DNA of 64,000 nt, from positions 1,240,001 to 1,304,000 of the forward strand of contig NZ_CP083956.1 of the NCBI RefSeq assembly GCF_006442795.2, written 5' to 3'. Position 1 is the first letter of the stretch. The number at the start of each line of letters is the position of its first letter. Source of the stretch: Mesorhizobium sp. B1-1-8 (GTDB lineage: Bacteria; Pseudomonadota; Alphaproteobacteria; Rhizobiales; Rhizobiaceae). The position numbers and the translations under genes are program-made. Positions 43,855 through 52,351 of this stretch are shown here, piece after piece. The notes beneath the pieces are model-generated. The model saw only the letters and a program-made list of their open reading frames with translations, made no database searches and had not been told where the DNA came from.

Positions 43855-44730
43855 TTAAACGATGTAGTCGTTCGGTGCGATGTTTACGTGCGTCGGCTTG
43901 GGCTCTCGGGGGGCGCCGTGGCAGTTGGGGTATTTGCGCTTCAGCCCACCTTTCACAGGAATACAATCATAGTGAAATTTGTAATCGTATGTGCCTCCTA
44001 AACGGCTTCTTGCGTTCAGAAGACACGCCCCGTTATGGCTGTCGGAATTTGTATTTCGAAAAAAGCCGTGCCTAGCCTTTCCCGGGCTCTGAAAGTAATG
44101 ATGGCCATCTGAAAAGCAGTGCCGTTCTTGACCGGGAGCGTGGGTTTTTGGGCATGCAGCAAAGAACGTTTGAAGAGCGCTTTTGATCGTCTGATTCGGT
44201 TGGTCTGCGATCGCCAAGTCGCGATAAAGAGGCCACAGCAGATTTTGTAACGCTTCCGATCGAAAATTCCGTGTCGGAAGGAGGAGCGGCGTTAGATTCG
44301 CTACTGTTGTAAAATCTGACACGATTTTTGAGCGGTCGCGGAGGAGCTTCGCCGAAGATATTACCCTCTTGGCAAACTCGTTAAGATGTTCGTTCAGAAT
44401 GCGTTTGCTCGCGTCGGGGGGTGGCGCAAAAGGGGGTATTCCGAGAGGCAAACAAAACGGAAAAAAACCCTCCAGCAGACGTTCGGTCGTTTCGTCCTTA
44501 AAATCTGAATAGATTAGCAGGGTCGCTAATCGCTCGTCTTCGTTCAATCCGGCAGCAATTCGATTTGCCTGTGCGATGAGGCCGTTCGCGTGCTCCGGTG
44601 AATAGGACGAAACGCCGCGATTCGGTGTCAATACAACCCGACCGCCTGGTGCGATACGGTTCTCAGATTCTCGTCGCATGCGATCAAACGCCATCGGATC
44701 GAGACCGGCAATAACTAACGTGTAGGTCAT
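43855..44730 (-). CDS. Cargo protein B of a two-gene operon, His/Cys-rich C-terminus
   Basis: A 291-residue soluble protein of no family I recognise. The N-terminal third has an alternating fold (YTLVIAGLDPMAFDRMRRES; RLATLLIYSDFKDETTERLL). A helical middle (KRVISSAKLLRDRSKIVSDF) leads to a C-terminal region dense in His, Cys and aromatic residues: RHCFSDGHHYFQSPGKARHG, DSHNGACLLNARSRLGGTYD, YKFHYDCIPVKGG, YPNCHG and THVNIAPNDYI. This pattern suggests a metal-binding or nuclease-like site. Its start is 1 nt after the upstream gene's stop, so the two are co-expressed. Lower GC than the host. Confidence 0.65.
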   Translation of the reverse strand: MTYTLVIAGLDPMAFDRMRRESENRIAPGGRVVLTPNRGVSSYSPEHANGLIAQANRIAAGLNEDERLATLLIYSDFKDETTERLLEGFFPFCLPLGIPPFAPPPDASKRILNEHLNEFAKRVISSAKLLRDRSKIVSDFTTVANLTPLLLPTRNFRSEALQNLLWPLYRDLAIADQPNQTIKSALQTFFAACPKTHAPGQERHCFSDGHHYFQSPGKARHGFFRNTNSDSHNGACLLNARSRLGGTYDYKFHYDCIPVKGGLKRKYPNCHGAPREPKPTHVNIAPNDYIV

Positions 44731-44731
44731 C

Positions 44732-45409
44732 TTAGACCCGCTTGCGCAGAAGGTCTGCTACCACGTCAAGGCTCAAATTCGTCGAAGACAGCTGTTTGCG
44801 ATCGAGTGCCTGAATAACCGCTTCCAACAACGTTCTGCCCGCAGCGGCAGACGGCTCTTTGCCATCACTCGGCTTATTTACAGCAATAAAGCGATCTCGG
44901 GAAAGTCCTTGCAATTCAAGCCATTTGGATATGTTAGCTTTGATCAAAGTATCGCGCTCTTGGGCTTCCGCCGGTGCTATGAGATCGGCAGGAATCTCAA
45001 CATAGGTATCGTCAGGCTTTTGGGCAACATCTTTGAACGTGAAATCCTCGAGGTTAAACCAGCGCCTACCATCTTCCAGTGGGACAGAGAATGCTGCCCA
45101 GAATCGATAGTTGTACCTAGGCCCACGTTCAGCATTCGGGACTGTTTCAATTCCGACTGCCTTTCCGTCATTAGGAACAAGAGCCTGAATATTTTTATGC
45201 TGCCCCATCAGAATAACCGCATATTCGTCCGAGAGCCGTTTAGTGAGGTACTCGCCCAGCGACCGTTCAAACTTGATAAGCTTTAGATCGTCTCCAAGAT
45301 CCTTGCCTAACTGACTCAGTAGGTAAGGTCGGCCGCCTGCCAAGAATGCTTGAGCGAGCGATCGAATTTTAGAGTCGATCCGCTCAAGCTCATCATTGCT
45401 GATTGTCAT
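44732..45409 (-). CDS. Cargo protein A of a two-gene operon, possible OST-HTH-like domain
   Basis: A 225-residue soluble protein. Residues about 15-75 (LAQAFLAGGRPYLLSQLGKD, then FERSLGEYLTKRLSDEYAVI and KNIQALVP) have the helix-turn-helix and short-hairpin pattern of OST-HTH/LOTUS domains, which bind RNA; this is a visual match only. The rest (YNYRFWAAFSVPLEDGRRWF, then a charged C-terminal half) is unknown. GAGGGG before the ATG at 45409 fixes the start; an in-frame ATG at 45472 is less likely. First gene of the operon with protein B. Divergent from the fibre genes. Confidence 0.6.
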   Translation of the reverse strand: MTISNDELERIDSKIRSLAQAFLAGGRPYLLSQLGKDLGDDLKLIKFERSLGEYLTKRLSDEYAVILMGQHKNIQALVPNDGKAVGIETVPNAERGPRYNYRFWAAFSVPLEDGRRWFNLEDFTFKDVAQKPDDTYVEIPADLIAPAEAQERDTLIKANISKWLELQGLSRDRFIAVNKPSDGKEPSAAAGRTLLEAVIQALDRKQLSSTNLSLDVVADLLRKRV

Positions 45410-45726
45410 GTCACCCCTCGTGTTTTGCCGCCCGTGGCCCTTGGCTTTTAGAATTTCATCCACGACTATCACAGTGGCAAGTACGCATACAGACCCGCCG
45501 ATTAGTACAGCCTCCCCTGTGCGCTGCTTCAGGCGCTAGTCTTCTCACCGAAAATCCGGTAGGCTCATTGAGCCGGAACAACCGCAGCACTCGGGCCGCT
45601 GCACCACCGCTTCGGAACACCGCCGGGGCAAACGTCAACGACTTCCAACCAAGCATTTGAGCGTTTGTGCCGAGCGTGGCTCGTGCACCGCCGTGCTGCC
45701 TGGAAGCGACGTGCTGGTGCATCAAT
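45410..45726. other. Divergent intergenic region with the second leader repeat
   Basis: About 317 bp between the cargo operon start and the collagen-like gene. It must contain a minus-strand promoter for the cargo operon and a plus-strand promoter for the fibre genes. The 34-bp leader repeat lies at 45572-45605. No gene is supported. Confidence 0.6.
45572..45605. repeat. 34-bp leader repeat, copy 2
   Basis: Exact copy of 40648-40681, here 121 bp before the collagen-like gene start. Same orientation relative to the downstream gene as copy 1. Confidence 0.85.
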
Positions 45727-47031
45727 ATGGCCGCTCCCGCGAAGCCGCGTCTCACCTATTCATATGTTGGATTTCAGCAAGAACAGCAGCAAAATCCATT
45801 TCCTGGAACCCAATTACAGGCGGATCTCGCGGAACTAACGCGAGCTGCGAATGACACGATCGATGCGCTGGCCGACGTGCGGCGCGCCGACGGCGCACTG
45901 CCGAACGGCAAGGTGACGGTCGACAGCCTGGCGCCGAATGTTCTGGCTTTGCTGCGCGGCGACGGTCCAACAGGGCCGACCGGACCTTCCGGCGCAGCCT
46001 CGACAGTTCCGGGTCCGACCGGCCCAACTGGGCCGGCTGGCGCTACAGGTCCGACCGGCGCCGGCGCAACAGGCGCGACGGGGCCGACTGGCTTCACTGG
46101 GGCCACAGGTCCGACTGGCGCAACTGGCCCCGCGGGCGGGCCGACTGGCGCGACAGGGCCAGCCGGGTCGACCGGTCCAGTCGGTGCAACCGGTCCGACC
46201 GGACCCACGGGAGTCACTGGTCCGACCGGCATCACCGGCGCGGGCGGGCGCGATGCCGGCATTCGCTATCTATGGGACACCGGCACGACGGCTGCCGATC
46301 CAACGACCGGAAAGCTGCGCATCAACAACGCTGCGCTGGCGTCGGCGACGGCGCTCTACATTTCCGAGACGGACAACGATGGCAACGGGATCGCCGCGTT
46401 CCTGGCGACGTGGGACGACAGCACGACTGCCACGGCGCGCGGGGTCGTCACCATCCGCAAGATCGGTGCGCCGGCAACATTCATCCAGCTTCAGGTCACG
46501 GCGGCGCTGACCGATGGTGGCGCGTGGGACACGTTCACCGTGTCGCATGTCGCATCGGGCGGCACCTTTGCCAACAACGACCCGGTCAGCGTGAATTTTT
46601 CCCCCGCGGGCAATGTTGGGTCCACGGGACCGACAGGCATCACCGGGCCGACGGGGCCAACGGGCATCACAGGCCCAACGGGGCCGACTGGCGCCACTGG
46701 CGTTACGGGGCCGGCGAGCGCAGTTGTCGGGATCAATACGCAGACGGGAACGACTTACACGTTCGTTCTCGCGGATGCTGGAAAGGTCGTCGAAGGCAAC
46801 AACGCTTCGGCGCAGACCTACACAGTTCCGCCGAATTCCTCAGTGGGCTTCGCGATCAACACGATCCTGTATGTGACCCAGTACGGCGCGGGCCAGATTA
46901 CGCTTGCTGCGGGTGCCGGCGTCACGCTCGGTGCGCCAGGAGCACGATTGAAGACTGGCCAGCAGTATTCGATGGTCATGCTCTACAAGCGTGCCGCGGA
47001 TGAATGGGTTGTCAGCGGGGATCTGGTCTAA
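45727..47031 (+). CDS. Collagen-like phage fibre protein
   Basis: About 434 residues. After a short N-terminal domain ([20 protein letters not shown], then [20 protein letters not shown]) there are two Gly-X-Y blocks, mostly Gly-Pro-Thr/Gly-Ala-Thr triplets (about residues 78-160 and 300-325). They surround a beta-rich domain ([20 protein letters not shown]). A C-terminal tip domain follows ([40 protein letters not shown]), of a type common at the ends of tail fibres. A trimeric, receptor-binding fibre is likely. The start at 45727 begins [13 protein letters not shown]. Overlaps the next gene start (TAATG). Confidence 0.85.
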   Translation: MAAPAKPRLTYSYVGFQQEQQQNPFPGTQLQADLAELTRAANDTIDALADVRRADGALPNGKVTVDSLAPNVLALLRGDGPTGPTGPSGAASTVPGPTGPTGPAGATGPTGAGATGATGPTGFTGATGPTGATGPAGGPTGATGPAGSTGPVGATGPTGPTGVTGPTGITGAGGRDAGIRYLWDTGTTAADPTTGKLRINNAALASATALYISETDNDGNGIAAFLATWDDSTTATARGVVTIRKIGAPATFIQLQVTAALTDGGAWDTFTVSHVASGGTFANNDPVSVNFSPAGNVGSTGPTGITGPTGPTGITGPTGPTGATGVTGPASAVVGINTQTGTTYTFVLADAGKVVEGNNASAQTYTVPPNSSVGFAINTILYVTQYGAGQITLAAGAGVTLGAPGARLKTGQQYSMVMLYKRAADEWVVSGDLV

Positions 47032-47837
47032 TGCCGGCTTTTCTCGGCGGGGCCGTGGCTTCCCAGGCACGGACAAGGCTGCTGCCGCTGATGCAGCGGC
47101 TTGGGCTAACTGCCAATCTGACGGTGTTGCTTGACGCGGGCGATCAAGCCTCGTTCTCATCCGGCCAAACCTGGGTAGACTTAAGCGGTGGCGGCGATAG
47201 CTTCTTTTTGGGCGCGACAAGCGGCTCAGAGGCCTCCGACCCCACCTTGAACGGGACTGCCGGTCGTCTGAGCGCAAACGAGTATTGGAAATTCAACGGA
47301 AGCCAATACTTCATTCTAAACCAGGCGAATCCGGCATGGGTGAACAACATCCACAAGGCTGCCGCCAAGTTTTCTAGCGCCGGCCTATATTGGTTTGGTG
47401 CTGTCAACACAGCCAATGGCATTTGGGGTAACAACGCAAACGCGCCCGGCAACCTCGGGGCGCGCCTGACCGTAACGGCAGCAGGGGCGCTAAATTTCAA
47501 CGTCGCCAAAACCGGTGCTTCGTTTGCGCTCGACGTCAGTTCGACGCTCAGTCCAACCGCCGGCGCCTGGCACTTCATCGGCATGTCGGTCGATGAAGCG
47601 GCTGGGACCGGTTTCATCCATATGGACGGGACGAATTTCAGCTTCACATCGACTTACGCAACACCTTCGGCGGCAAGCGCGACCTACACCATCGAAATCG
47701 GCGCTCGCGGCAATGGCGACGGGAAATTCTCTAATACCTCGCGCATGGGCTTTCATAGCATGTGGGAGGGTCGCTCTCTCACGTCAGTCGAGATGGCAGC
47801 GATCTATGCTGCTATGCGATTGAGGTTCGGCATTTAG
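47031..47837 (+). CDS. LamG-like (concanavalin fold) tail-associated protein
   Basis: A 268-residue protein coupled to the fibre gene by a 1-nt stop/start overlap. Beta-rich repeats (WKFNGSQYFILNQANPAWVN, GAWHFIGMSVDEAAGTGFIH, TYTIEIGARGNGDGKFSNTS) and the ending FHSMWEGRSLTSVEMAAIYA fit LamG/Laminin_G_3-like lectin domains found in phage tail and capsid-decoration proteins. Probably binds surface carbohydrate together with the fibre. Confidence 0.75.
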   Translation: MPAFLGGAVASQARTRLLPLMQRLGLTANLTVLLDAGDQASFSSGQTWVDLSGGGDSFFLGATSGSEASDPTLNGTAGRLSANEYWKFNGSQYFILNQANPAWVNNIHKAAAKFSSAGLYWFGAVNTANGIWGNNANAPGNLGARLTVTAAGALNFNVAKTGASFALDVSSTLSPTAGAWHFIGMSVDEAAGTGFIHMDGTNFSFTSTYATPSAASATYTIEIGARGNGDGKFSNTSRMGFHSMWEGRSLTSVEMAAIYAAMRLRFGI

Positions 47838-47988
47838 TGCGCCTTCGACGAGCAGCTTCCGCGATCACGTAATTACCCCACGCAAAGCGACGCCTATCTT
47901 TGGGTGGCGGCGGACCTTTTTGAGCCCGCCTCGGCCGGCGCCTCCTAGGCTCTACCCCAACCCCCCGCCCCCTTCGGGGCGCCGGCCG

Positions 47989-48306
47989 TCATTCGTCCCG
48001 CCAAATGACCCGCTTCTCCCATCGGACCTGAACCAGGCGCCGGAAACGGATGGTGTGCGCCTGCTCGCCGGACGGGTGGAATAGCTCTGCATCCATCCAT
48101 TCGCGGCTGCCGCACTTTTGGCAGCGGACCTTGGCCCGAACCTCGTCAATCGTGACATTGCCGATCACCTCGCGCAGCTCGAGCGGTTTGTAAAAGCGTT
48201 TGAGGTTGCAGCGGGCGCAACGAATGCCGGCCACCTGCCCGGCATCATGGGCATGCGTCAGGGTCCAGGCGGCACCTCGCGGCCACTTTTCAGGTTGTTC
48301 CGGCAT
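47989..48306 (-). CDS. Zinc-ribbon protein of unknown function
   Basis: A 105-residue protein with two C-x-x-C pairs (GIRCARCNLKRFYKPLELRE and KVRCQKCGSREWMDAELF) that form a treble-clef-like zinc ribbon, plus a basic C-terminus (RFRRLVQVRWEKRVIWRDE). The type is frequent in rhizobial prophages. On the strand opposite to its neighbours. Confidence 0.7.
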   Translation of the reverse strand: MPEQPEKWPRGAAWTLTHAHDAGQVAGIRCARCNLKRFYKPLELREVIGNVTIDEVRAKVRCQKCGSREWMDAELFHPSGEQAHTIRFRRLVQVRWEKRVIWRDE

Positions 48307-48399
48307 ACTCTAAAATGAGGAACATATTCCTGACGCGTCAAGGCCTCTTGACTCTCATGTTCTCATTTTGTTCACTGTTGGCAAAACGGAGACATTCTC

Positions 48400-48684
48400 A
48401 TGAAACCGATGCGAGCCACCGAAGCCGAGCAGCCCGAAATATATGCCATAGTTAAGCGCGAGATGCCCGCCATCCACCGCGCTGCGGTGAAGATGGCGAA
48501 GCCGCTGCGCGGCCTGTCCGACGTCAGCCAAAAGCAGGCTATCACCGAACTGGTTGCGGCCTGGATCATGGCGATCTACCCGGACGATCTGGAGTTGGCG
48601 ATTTCACTTTCCGATGCGATGCGCGACCAAACCGACATCCATATACAGGAAGCCTGGAGGGTGCGCGCTCGATCGCAGCACTGA
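48400..48684 (+). CDS. Unknown helical element protein
   Basis: A 94-residue helical protein (AEQPEIYAIVKREMPAIHRA, then KQAITELVAAWIMAIYPDDL). GGAGACATTCTC precedes the ATG. Its stop overlaps the next gene's start. No family recognised. Confidence 0.6.
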   Translation: MKPMRATEAEQPEIYAIVKREMPAIHRAAVKMAKPLRGLSDVSQKQAITELVAAWIMAIYPDDLELAISLSDAMRDQTDIHIQEAWRVRARSQH

Positions 48685-49064
48685 TGGTAAGGCGAAGCCG
48701 CGGCATCCCGGCGCCGTCTACTATCGACAGCAAATGGCCGCATCAGATCGCCCTGCCCGACGACATCTGCACCGATCGGAACTTCACGCTGATCAGGCGC
48801 TTCCTCGAAGGGCATGGCCTGTCGTGCCGGACTAGGGCGGTAATCGCGATTTGGGAAGATGGCGCGCAGCAACAATGGCGCCTGCATTGCTTCGCGGACG
48901 CTGCGGCGGCAAAGGCGTTCCTTGACCACTTCGGCGGCGTCGTGTTCGATCCGAAGCGCGATAGGGAGAACGGGCGCGCACGCGGCGTCTGGCGGCGCAA
49001 TGGCGTGTACGAGCGAATTCTGGAGATCGGGCCACTCAGCGTGCCGGAAATCCTGCGGAACTGA
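48684..49064 (+). CDS. Unknown element protein coupled to its neighbour
   Basis: A 126-residue alpha/beta protein (NFTLIRRFLEGHGLSCRTRA, then WRLHCFADAAAAKAFLDHFG and FDPKRDREN). Starts on the last base of the preceding stop codon (TGATG), so translation is coupled. It ends 10 nt before the SRAP gene. Probably a single operon 48400-50143. No known domain. Confidence 0.6.
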   Translation: MVRRSRGIPAPSTIDSKWPHQIALPDDICTDRNFTLIRRFLEGHGLSCRTRAVIAIWEDGAQQQWRLHCFADAAAAKAFLDHFGGVVFDPKRDRENGRARGVWRRNGVYERILEIGPLSVPEILRN

Positions 49065-49074
49065 GGCAAACACC

Positions 49075-49776
49075 ATGTGCAACCTCTACAACATCACCAC
49101 TTCGCAAGAGGCGATCCGTCAGTGGACGCGCGCGCTGCGCGACATCATCGGCAACCTGGAACCGTCGATCGACATCTACCCGAACCAGCCGGCGCCGGTG
49201 GTGCGCAACGCAGCCGACGGCAGCCGCGAACTCGCAAGGCTGCGCTGGGGCATGCCGACGCCACCTGAGCGCATGCGCGGCAACGCCGATTCCGGCACCA
49301 CCAATATCCGAAACCCGCAATATGCCCACTGGCAGCCGTATCTCGGCGTCGAGAACCGCTGCGTGGTGCCGGTGACAAGCTTCGCCGAGCCCAGCCCCAC
49401 GCCGGAAAAGGATCCTGAGACAGGCATCCAGAAGAACTACTGGTTCGCGGTCAACGAGGAGCGCCCGCTTTTCTTTTTCGCCGGCCTGTGGACGCGCTGG
49501 CACGGCGTGCGCAAGGTCAAGGAAGGCCCAGGCGACCATGAGGTTTACGGCTTCATGACAACGAAGCCCAATGCTCTCATCGCCCCAATCCACGAAAAGG
49601 CAATGCCGGTGATCCTGACGTCGCAGGAAGAAACTGAGACCTGGCTGACCGCCCCGTGGTCAGAAGCGAGGAAGCTACAGCGCACCGCGCCAGACGATGC
49701 GCTGGTGATCGTCGAGAAACCAGCGACGCAGATCAAAGTACCCGCGCAGCCGCCGGCGCAAGCATCTCTATTTTGA
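49075..49776 (+). CDS. SOS response-associated peptidase (SRAP, YedK/HMCES)
   Basis: A 233-residue protein starting Met-Cys: Cys2 is the catalytic residue that links covalently to abasic sites in single-stranded DNA. Family motifs: LYNITTSQEAIRQW, YPNQPAPVV, LRWGMPTP, TNIRNPQY, RCVVPVTSFAEPS (with the active-site Glu), and the catalytic His in IHEKAMPVIL. It protects abasic sites during replication. Viruses and mobile elements often carry SRAP genes. Complete and presumably active. Confidence 0.93.
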   Translation: MCNLYNITTSQEAIRQWTRALRDIIGNLEPSIDIYPNQPAPVVRNAADGSRELARLRWGMPTPPERMRGNADSGTTNIRNPQYAHWQPYLGVENRCVVPVTSFAEPSPTPEKDPETGIQKNYWFAVNEERPLFFFAGLWTRWHGVRKVKEGPGDHEVYGFMTTKPNALIAPIHEKAMPVILTSQEETETWLTAPWSEARKLQRTAPDDALVIVEKPATQIKVPAQPPAQASLF

Positions 49777-49787
49777 GGAGAAAGCAC

Positions 49788-49973
49788 GTGGAACACATTG
49801 TCAGGCTGGACAGTCGCAAGGAGGCGGCACTGCAATCGATCGCGGAGAAGTTCGTTGCGACCCACAAGGGCGACGCGATGAAAGCTCTGAAAGAGATGAT
49901 CGTGCTGAACGGCCGGCTTCAGGAGCAGCTTGACGCCGCCAAGACCTCGCGACGAGGCAACCGCCTCATATGA
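49788..49973 (+). CDS. Small unknown protein after SRAP (GTG start)
   Basis: A 61-residue helical protein starting at a GTG with GAGGAGAAAGCAC in front: MEHIVRLDSRKEAALQSIAE, then KALKEMIVLNGRLQEQLDAA. It lies 11 nt after the SRAP stop and overlaps the next start (ATGA). Function unknown. Confidence 0.65.
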   Translation: MEHIVRLDSRKEAALQSIAEKFVATHKGDAMKALKEMIVLNGRLQEQLDAAKTSRRGNRLI

Positions 49974-50143
49974 GCGACGAACTAGTCAAGGACGCTCCGC
50001 CGGCCGAACGGCGAATGATCGAAAATCACGCATGTGAGCATCCGGACTGCGGCAAGGATGCGGCATTTGGTTTTGCCCGGCCGCGACGACCGTCGCACCG
50101 GTTCTGTCTGGAGCACCGCGGCGAGGGAGAGGAGTTTCTATGA
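49970..50143 (+). CDS. Short zinc-finger-like protein
   Basis: A 57-residue protein coupled to the previous gene by a 4-nt overlap. ENHACEHPDCGKDAAFGFAR and HRFCLEHRGEGE give a Cys-x4-Cys ... Cys-x2-His set fit for one zinc ion. Too short for a 60-residue cut-off. The frame that restarts at 50140 ends after only 16 codons and is not called. Confidence 0.6.
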   Translation: MSDELVKDAPPAERRMIENHACEHPDCGKDAAFGFARPRRPSHRFCLEHRGEGEEFL

Positions 50144-50225
50144 CCAACCCGCAGACCGCCCCGTTATCTAAAATCAACCATTACGACTGAAGTCCTAGTC
50201 GCCCGCGCGGAAGTTTGTAGCCAGA

Positions 50226-50408
50226 TTAGTGCTTTGAACCGAACAGTTTGCCTCCGCGCGGCTCGCGATTGAGCGTCTGTTGAAGGAATCGCTTAGCGCA
50301 TTCCTCCCAATCAATAGGTGTAACCTCCTGCTCGCGAATGGACTTCTTGAAAGCCTCGCGCAGCGCGTCGAGATCGAATGCTGAAAGCTGTTTTTCCCTA
50401 ACCGCCAT
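50226..50408 (-). CDS. Small unknown charged protein
   Basis: A 60-residue protein (MAVREKQLSAFDLDALREAF, then SIREQEVTPIDWEECAKRFL). Helical and charged, no cysteine motif. Opposite in strand to its neighbours. Function unknown. Confidence 0.5.
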   Translation of the reverse strand: MAVREKQLSAFDLDALREAFKKSIREQEVTPIDWEECAKRFLQQTLNREPRGGKLFGSKH

Positions 50409-50542
50409 GACGGTTCCATATGGACCAAAGGCCTAACGGTTCAACAATGCCCTCTGACTTTTTTTGGGTGCAACCGCCGACGCTTGAACGTGACACCGGG
50501 TTGCGCGATTGTGCCAGCCGCCCAAGCGACGACGAGAAAACA

Positions 50543-50740
50543 ATGAAGCGTAAGGACAAGGCACGGCCATTCGTGCCGACTGAAATCCACGTCGGCACAG
50601 TAGCCGATGAGAAAGGCACCCTTGGCATCCTCTCGATCCAGACCACCGAAGGCTTGCTGGATTTTGCGCTTGACCGACAAGCAGCTGACGCCATCCTGAA
50701 TGCCGTCAACGAAGTCCGGTCGAAGCTGGAATCTACCTAA
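50543..50740 (+). CDS. Small unknown phage-type protein
   Basis: About 65 residues: FVPTEIHVGTVADEKGTLGI, LSIQTTEGLLDFALDRQAAD, then AILNAVNEVRSKLES. This pattern (VPTEI-VG-...-GTLGILS-T-GLLDFALDR-AAD) appears in small rhizobial mobile-element proteins. In-frame upstream ATGs at 50420 and 50447 exist, but the conserved part starts at about 50567. A GC-rich hairpin without a T run follows at 50747-50764. Confidence 0.55.
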   Translation: MKRKDKARPFVPTEIHVGTVADEKGTLGILSIQTTEGLLDFALDRQAADAILNAVNEVRSKLEST

Positions 50741-50987
50741 AAGAAAGCCCGGTCGAAACCGGGCGGAGAGGTCTTGGGAACACCAACTGAGATCGGATCA
50801 GTAGGCGTTCCTTTTTGCCTCGTCATCATGACGGCCAGATGAAGCAGCTGCATTGGCGGGGGAAAACGGCAGTCCAAGGTTCCTATGCCCGTCCGCTAAT
50901 ATTAGGCTTCGAATCAGCCGGCTTATCCTGGCCGGTCAGGCCCGGCGGTCATCCCAACGCCACCCCAACGACGGGCTGTCGGGCCGC

Positions 50988-51848
50988 TTACGTTTCTTCC
51001 TCCCGGAAATCCCGCAGCGAGGCATGGCGAAGCGTCTCCTCGCCCTTCAGAAACTTGACCCGACCGACGAGCCCTGGCTTCAGCCATTCGGCCTTCTCTT
51101 TGGCGAGGCCCTTCGGTGGTGGCGCGCCGGTCCTCCCCTGCACGCGATCCCAAAGCCGCTCCCGGATCTCACGGTTCATAGTGATGAAGGCGCCGCCCAC
51201 ATAGCGGCCCTTGTCAGCCATCAGCGCCATCGCCGGCTTGCCGGCCTCTCGCTTCACGCCGATGATGTCGAGTTCCTTTTCGGTGAAGCATTTGATCTTG
51301 CGCCAGTCCATCGTCGGGCCACTGCGGTAGCGGCTGAGTTTGCGTTTGGAAACTATGCCCTCTAGGCCGGCCTTGTCGACGAGATGGTAGACCGCCGCGC
51401 CTGTGCCGGGCAGCGCCTCAGAGAATTGGATCCGGCCGCCGGCGGGGATCATCTCGTGCAGGATCTCGCGGCGGTCCTCGAGCGGCATGTCGCGGAGATC
51501 GTGCCCGTTCAGGTGCAGGAGGTCGAAGGCGACGAAATACAGGTCCTGCGGCCGGCTGGTGATGGCGGATCGCAAGGCGCTGAAGTTGGCCAGCCCCGCT
51601 TCGTTCGTCACGATCGTTTCGCCTTCGATGATAAAGCTGTCGGCCTCGATCGCCTTGGCCTCGTCGACGAGCGGCCGGTATTTGGCCGTCCAGTCGTGGC
51701 CGCGCCGAGTGTAGAACCGGATGCCGTCGTCGTCTTTGATGGCTTGGGTGCGGAAGCCGTCGAATTTTACCTCGTGGCACCAGTCCTCACCTTCGGGCGG
51801 CCGATCGACGAGCTCCGGCATCATCGGCGGGATGAACTTCAAACGCAT
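50988..51848 (-). CDS. ATP-dependent DNA ligase (LigD-type catalytic core)
   Basis: About 286 residues. Motif I with adenylated Lys28 is HEVKFDGFR. Motif III (YFVAFDLLHLNG), motif IIIa/IV (LEGIVSKRKLSRYRSG) and motif V (WRKIKC) are present. The C-terminal OB domain includes RYVGGAFITMN and VGRVKFLKGEETLRHASLR. The fold is that of stand-alone or LigD ligase cores; no primase or nuclease part is attached. It seals nicks in DNA, possibly in the element's own replication or repair. An ATG 27 bp upstream is possible. Confidence 0.9.
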   Translation of the reverse strand: MRLKFIPPMMPELVDRPPEGEDWCHEVKFDGFRTQAIKDDDGIRFYTRRGHDWTAKYRPLVDEAKAIEADSFIIEGETIVTNEAGLANFSALRSAITSRPQDLYFVAFDLLHLNGHDLRDMPLEDRREILHEMIPAGGRIQFSEALPGTGAAVYHLVDKAGLEGIVSKRKLSRYRSGPTMDWRKIKCFTEKELDIIGVKREAGKPAMALMADKGRYVGGAFITMNREIRERLWDRVQGRTGAPPPKGLAKEKAEWLKPGLVGRVKFLKGEETLRHASLRDFREEET

Positions 51849-51931
51849 GCACGGTCCCAACAACCGCAATTTCAAGGCGGTATGGCTAAATTAGTTCCGG
51901 AACATTTTAGCTAAAGTGAATGTTTTGAGAT

Positions 51932-52114
51932 ATGACGAAACTGTCAGACCTTGGACCGCCCCTTGTCGGCAAGCGCCACGGCAAACAGCCGGTGGACGAA
52001 GCCGAGCATTTCCACCCATGCCCTGTCTGCGGCCAGGCGGTCGACTGGCGCGATCTGCGGCAAGTCATCTGGCACGAGCAGCCGGGGCATAAGCCGCTTA
52101 AACTAGACGCGTGA
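51932..52114 (+). CDS. Small zinc-ribbon protein
   Basis: A 60-residue protein. HFHPCPVCGQAVDWRDLRQV followed by WHEQPGHKPL gives a Cys-x2-Cys ... His-x5-His arrangement. It is a pattern common in small rhizobial proteins near ligase or nuclease genes. It overlaps the convergent gene by 12 nt. Function unknown. Confidence 0.65.
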   Translation: MTKLSDLGPPLVGKRHGKQPVDEAEHFHPCPVCGQAVDWRDLRQVIWHEQPGHKPLKLDA

Positions 52115-52288
52115 ATGCCGCGCTCTAACAACTCGGGCTTCTCGCAAAAGCGCGGGACGGTCGCGCCCAACTGCCTTTATCAGCCTTCTGGCCTGAGCGT
52201 CTGAGATTCCTGTTTTCTCTTTCAGCAGAATGACGAGCTGTTTGTCGTCAATTCGACCATAGGTACGGCCTTCGACATGTTCTCGCAT
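52103..52288 (-). CDS. Small unknown protein with strong ribosome-binding site
   Basis: A 61-residue basic protein (MREHVEGRTYGRIDDKQLVI, then GISDAQARRLIKAVGRDRPA). AAGGAGGATTGTCAC before the ATG at 52288 is a near-perfect ribosome-binding site. Possibly a small DNA-binding regulator, but no HTH can be claimed with confidence. Confidence 0.6.
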   Translation of the reverse strand: MREHVEGRTYGRIDDKQLVILLKEKTGISDAQARRLIKAVGRDRPALLREARVVRARHSRV

Positions 52289-52351
52289 GTGACAATCCTC
52301 CTTCAACCAAATCCAGAAGGACCCCTAAATGTTTCATCAAATGTCGAGTGA

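Noticed and set aside
45960..46240. Regular GGNCCNACN repeats resembling a repeat array
   Set aside because: They are Gly-X-Y codons of the collagen-like fibre, not CRISPR or iterons. No CRISPR array is present in the window.
50140..50190. 16-codon frame overlapping the zinc-finger-like gene stop
   Set aside because: Too short and without support; probably chance or a truncated remnant.
50747..50764. GC-rich hairpin GCCCGGT-CGAA-ACCGGGC
   Set aside because: No T run on either side, so not called a rho-independent terminator.
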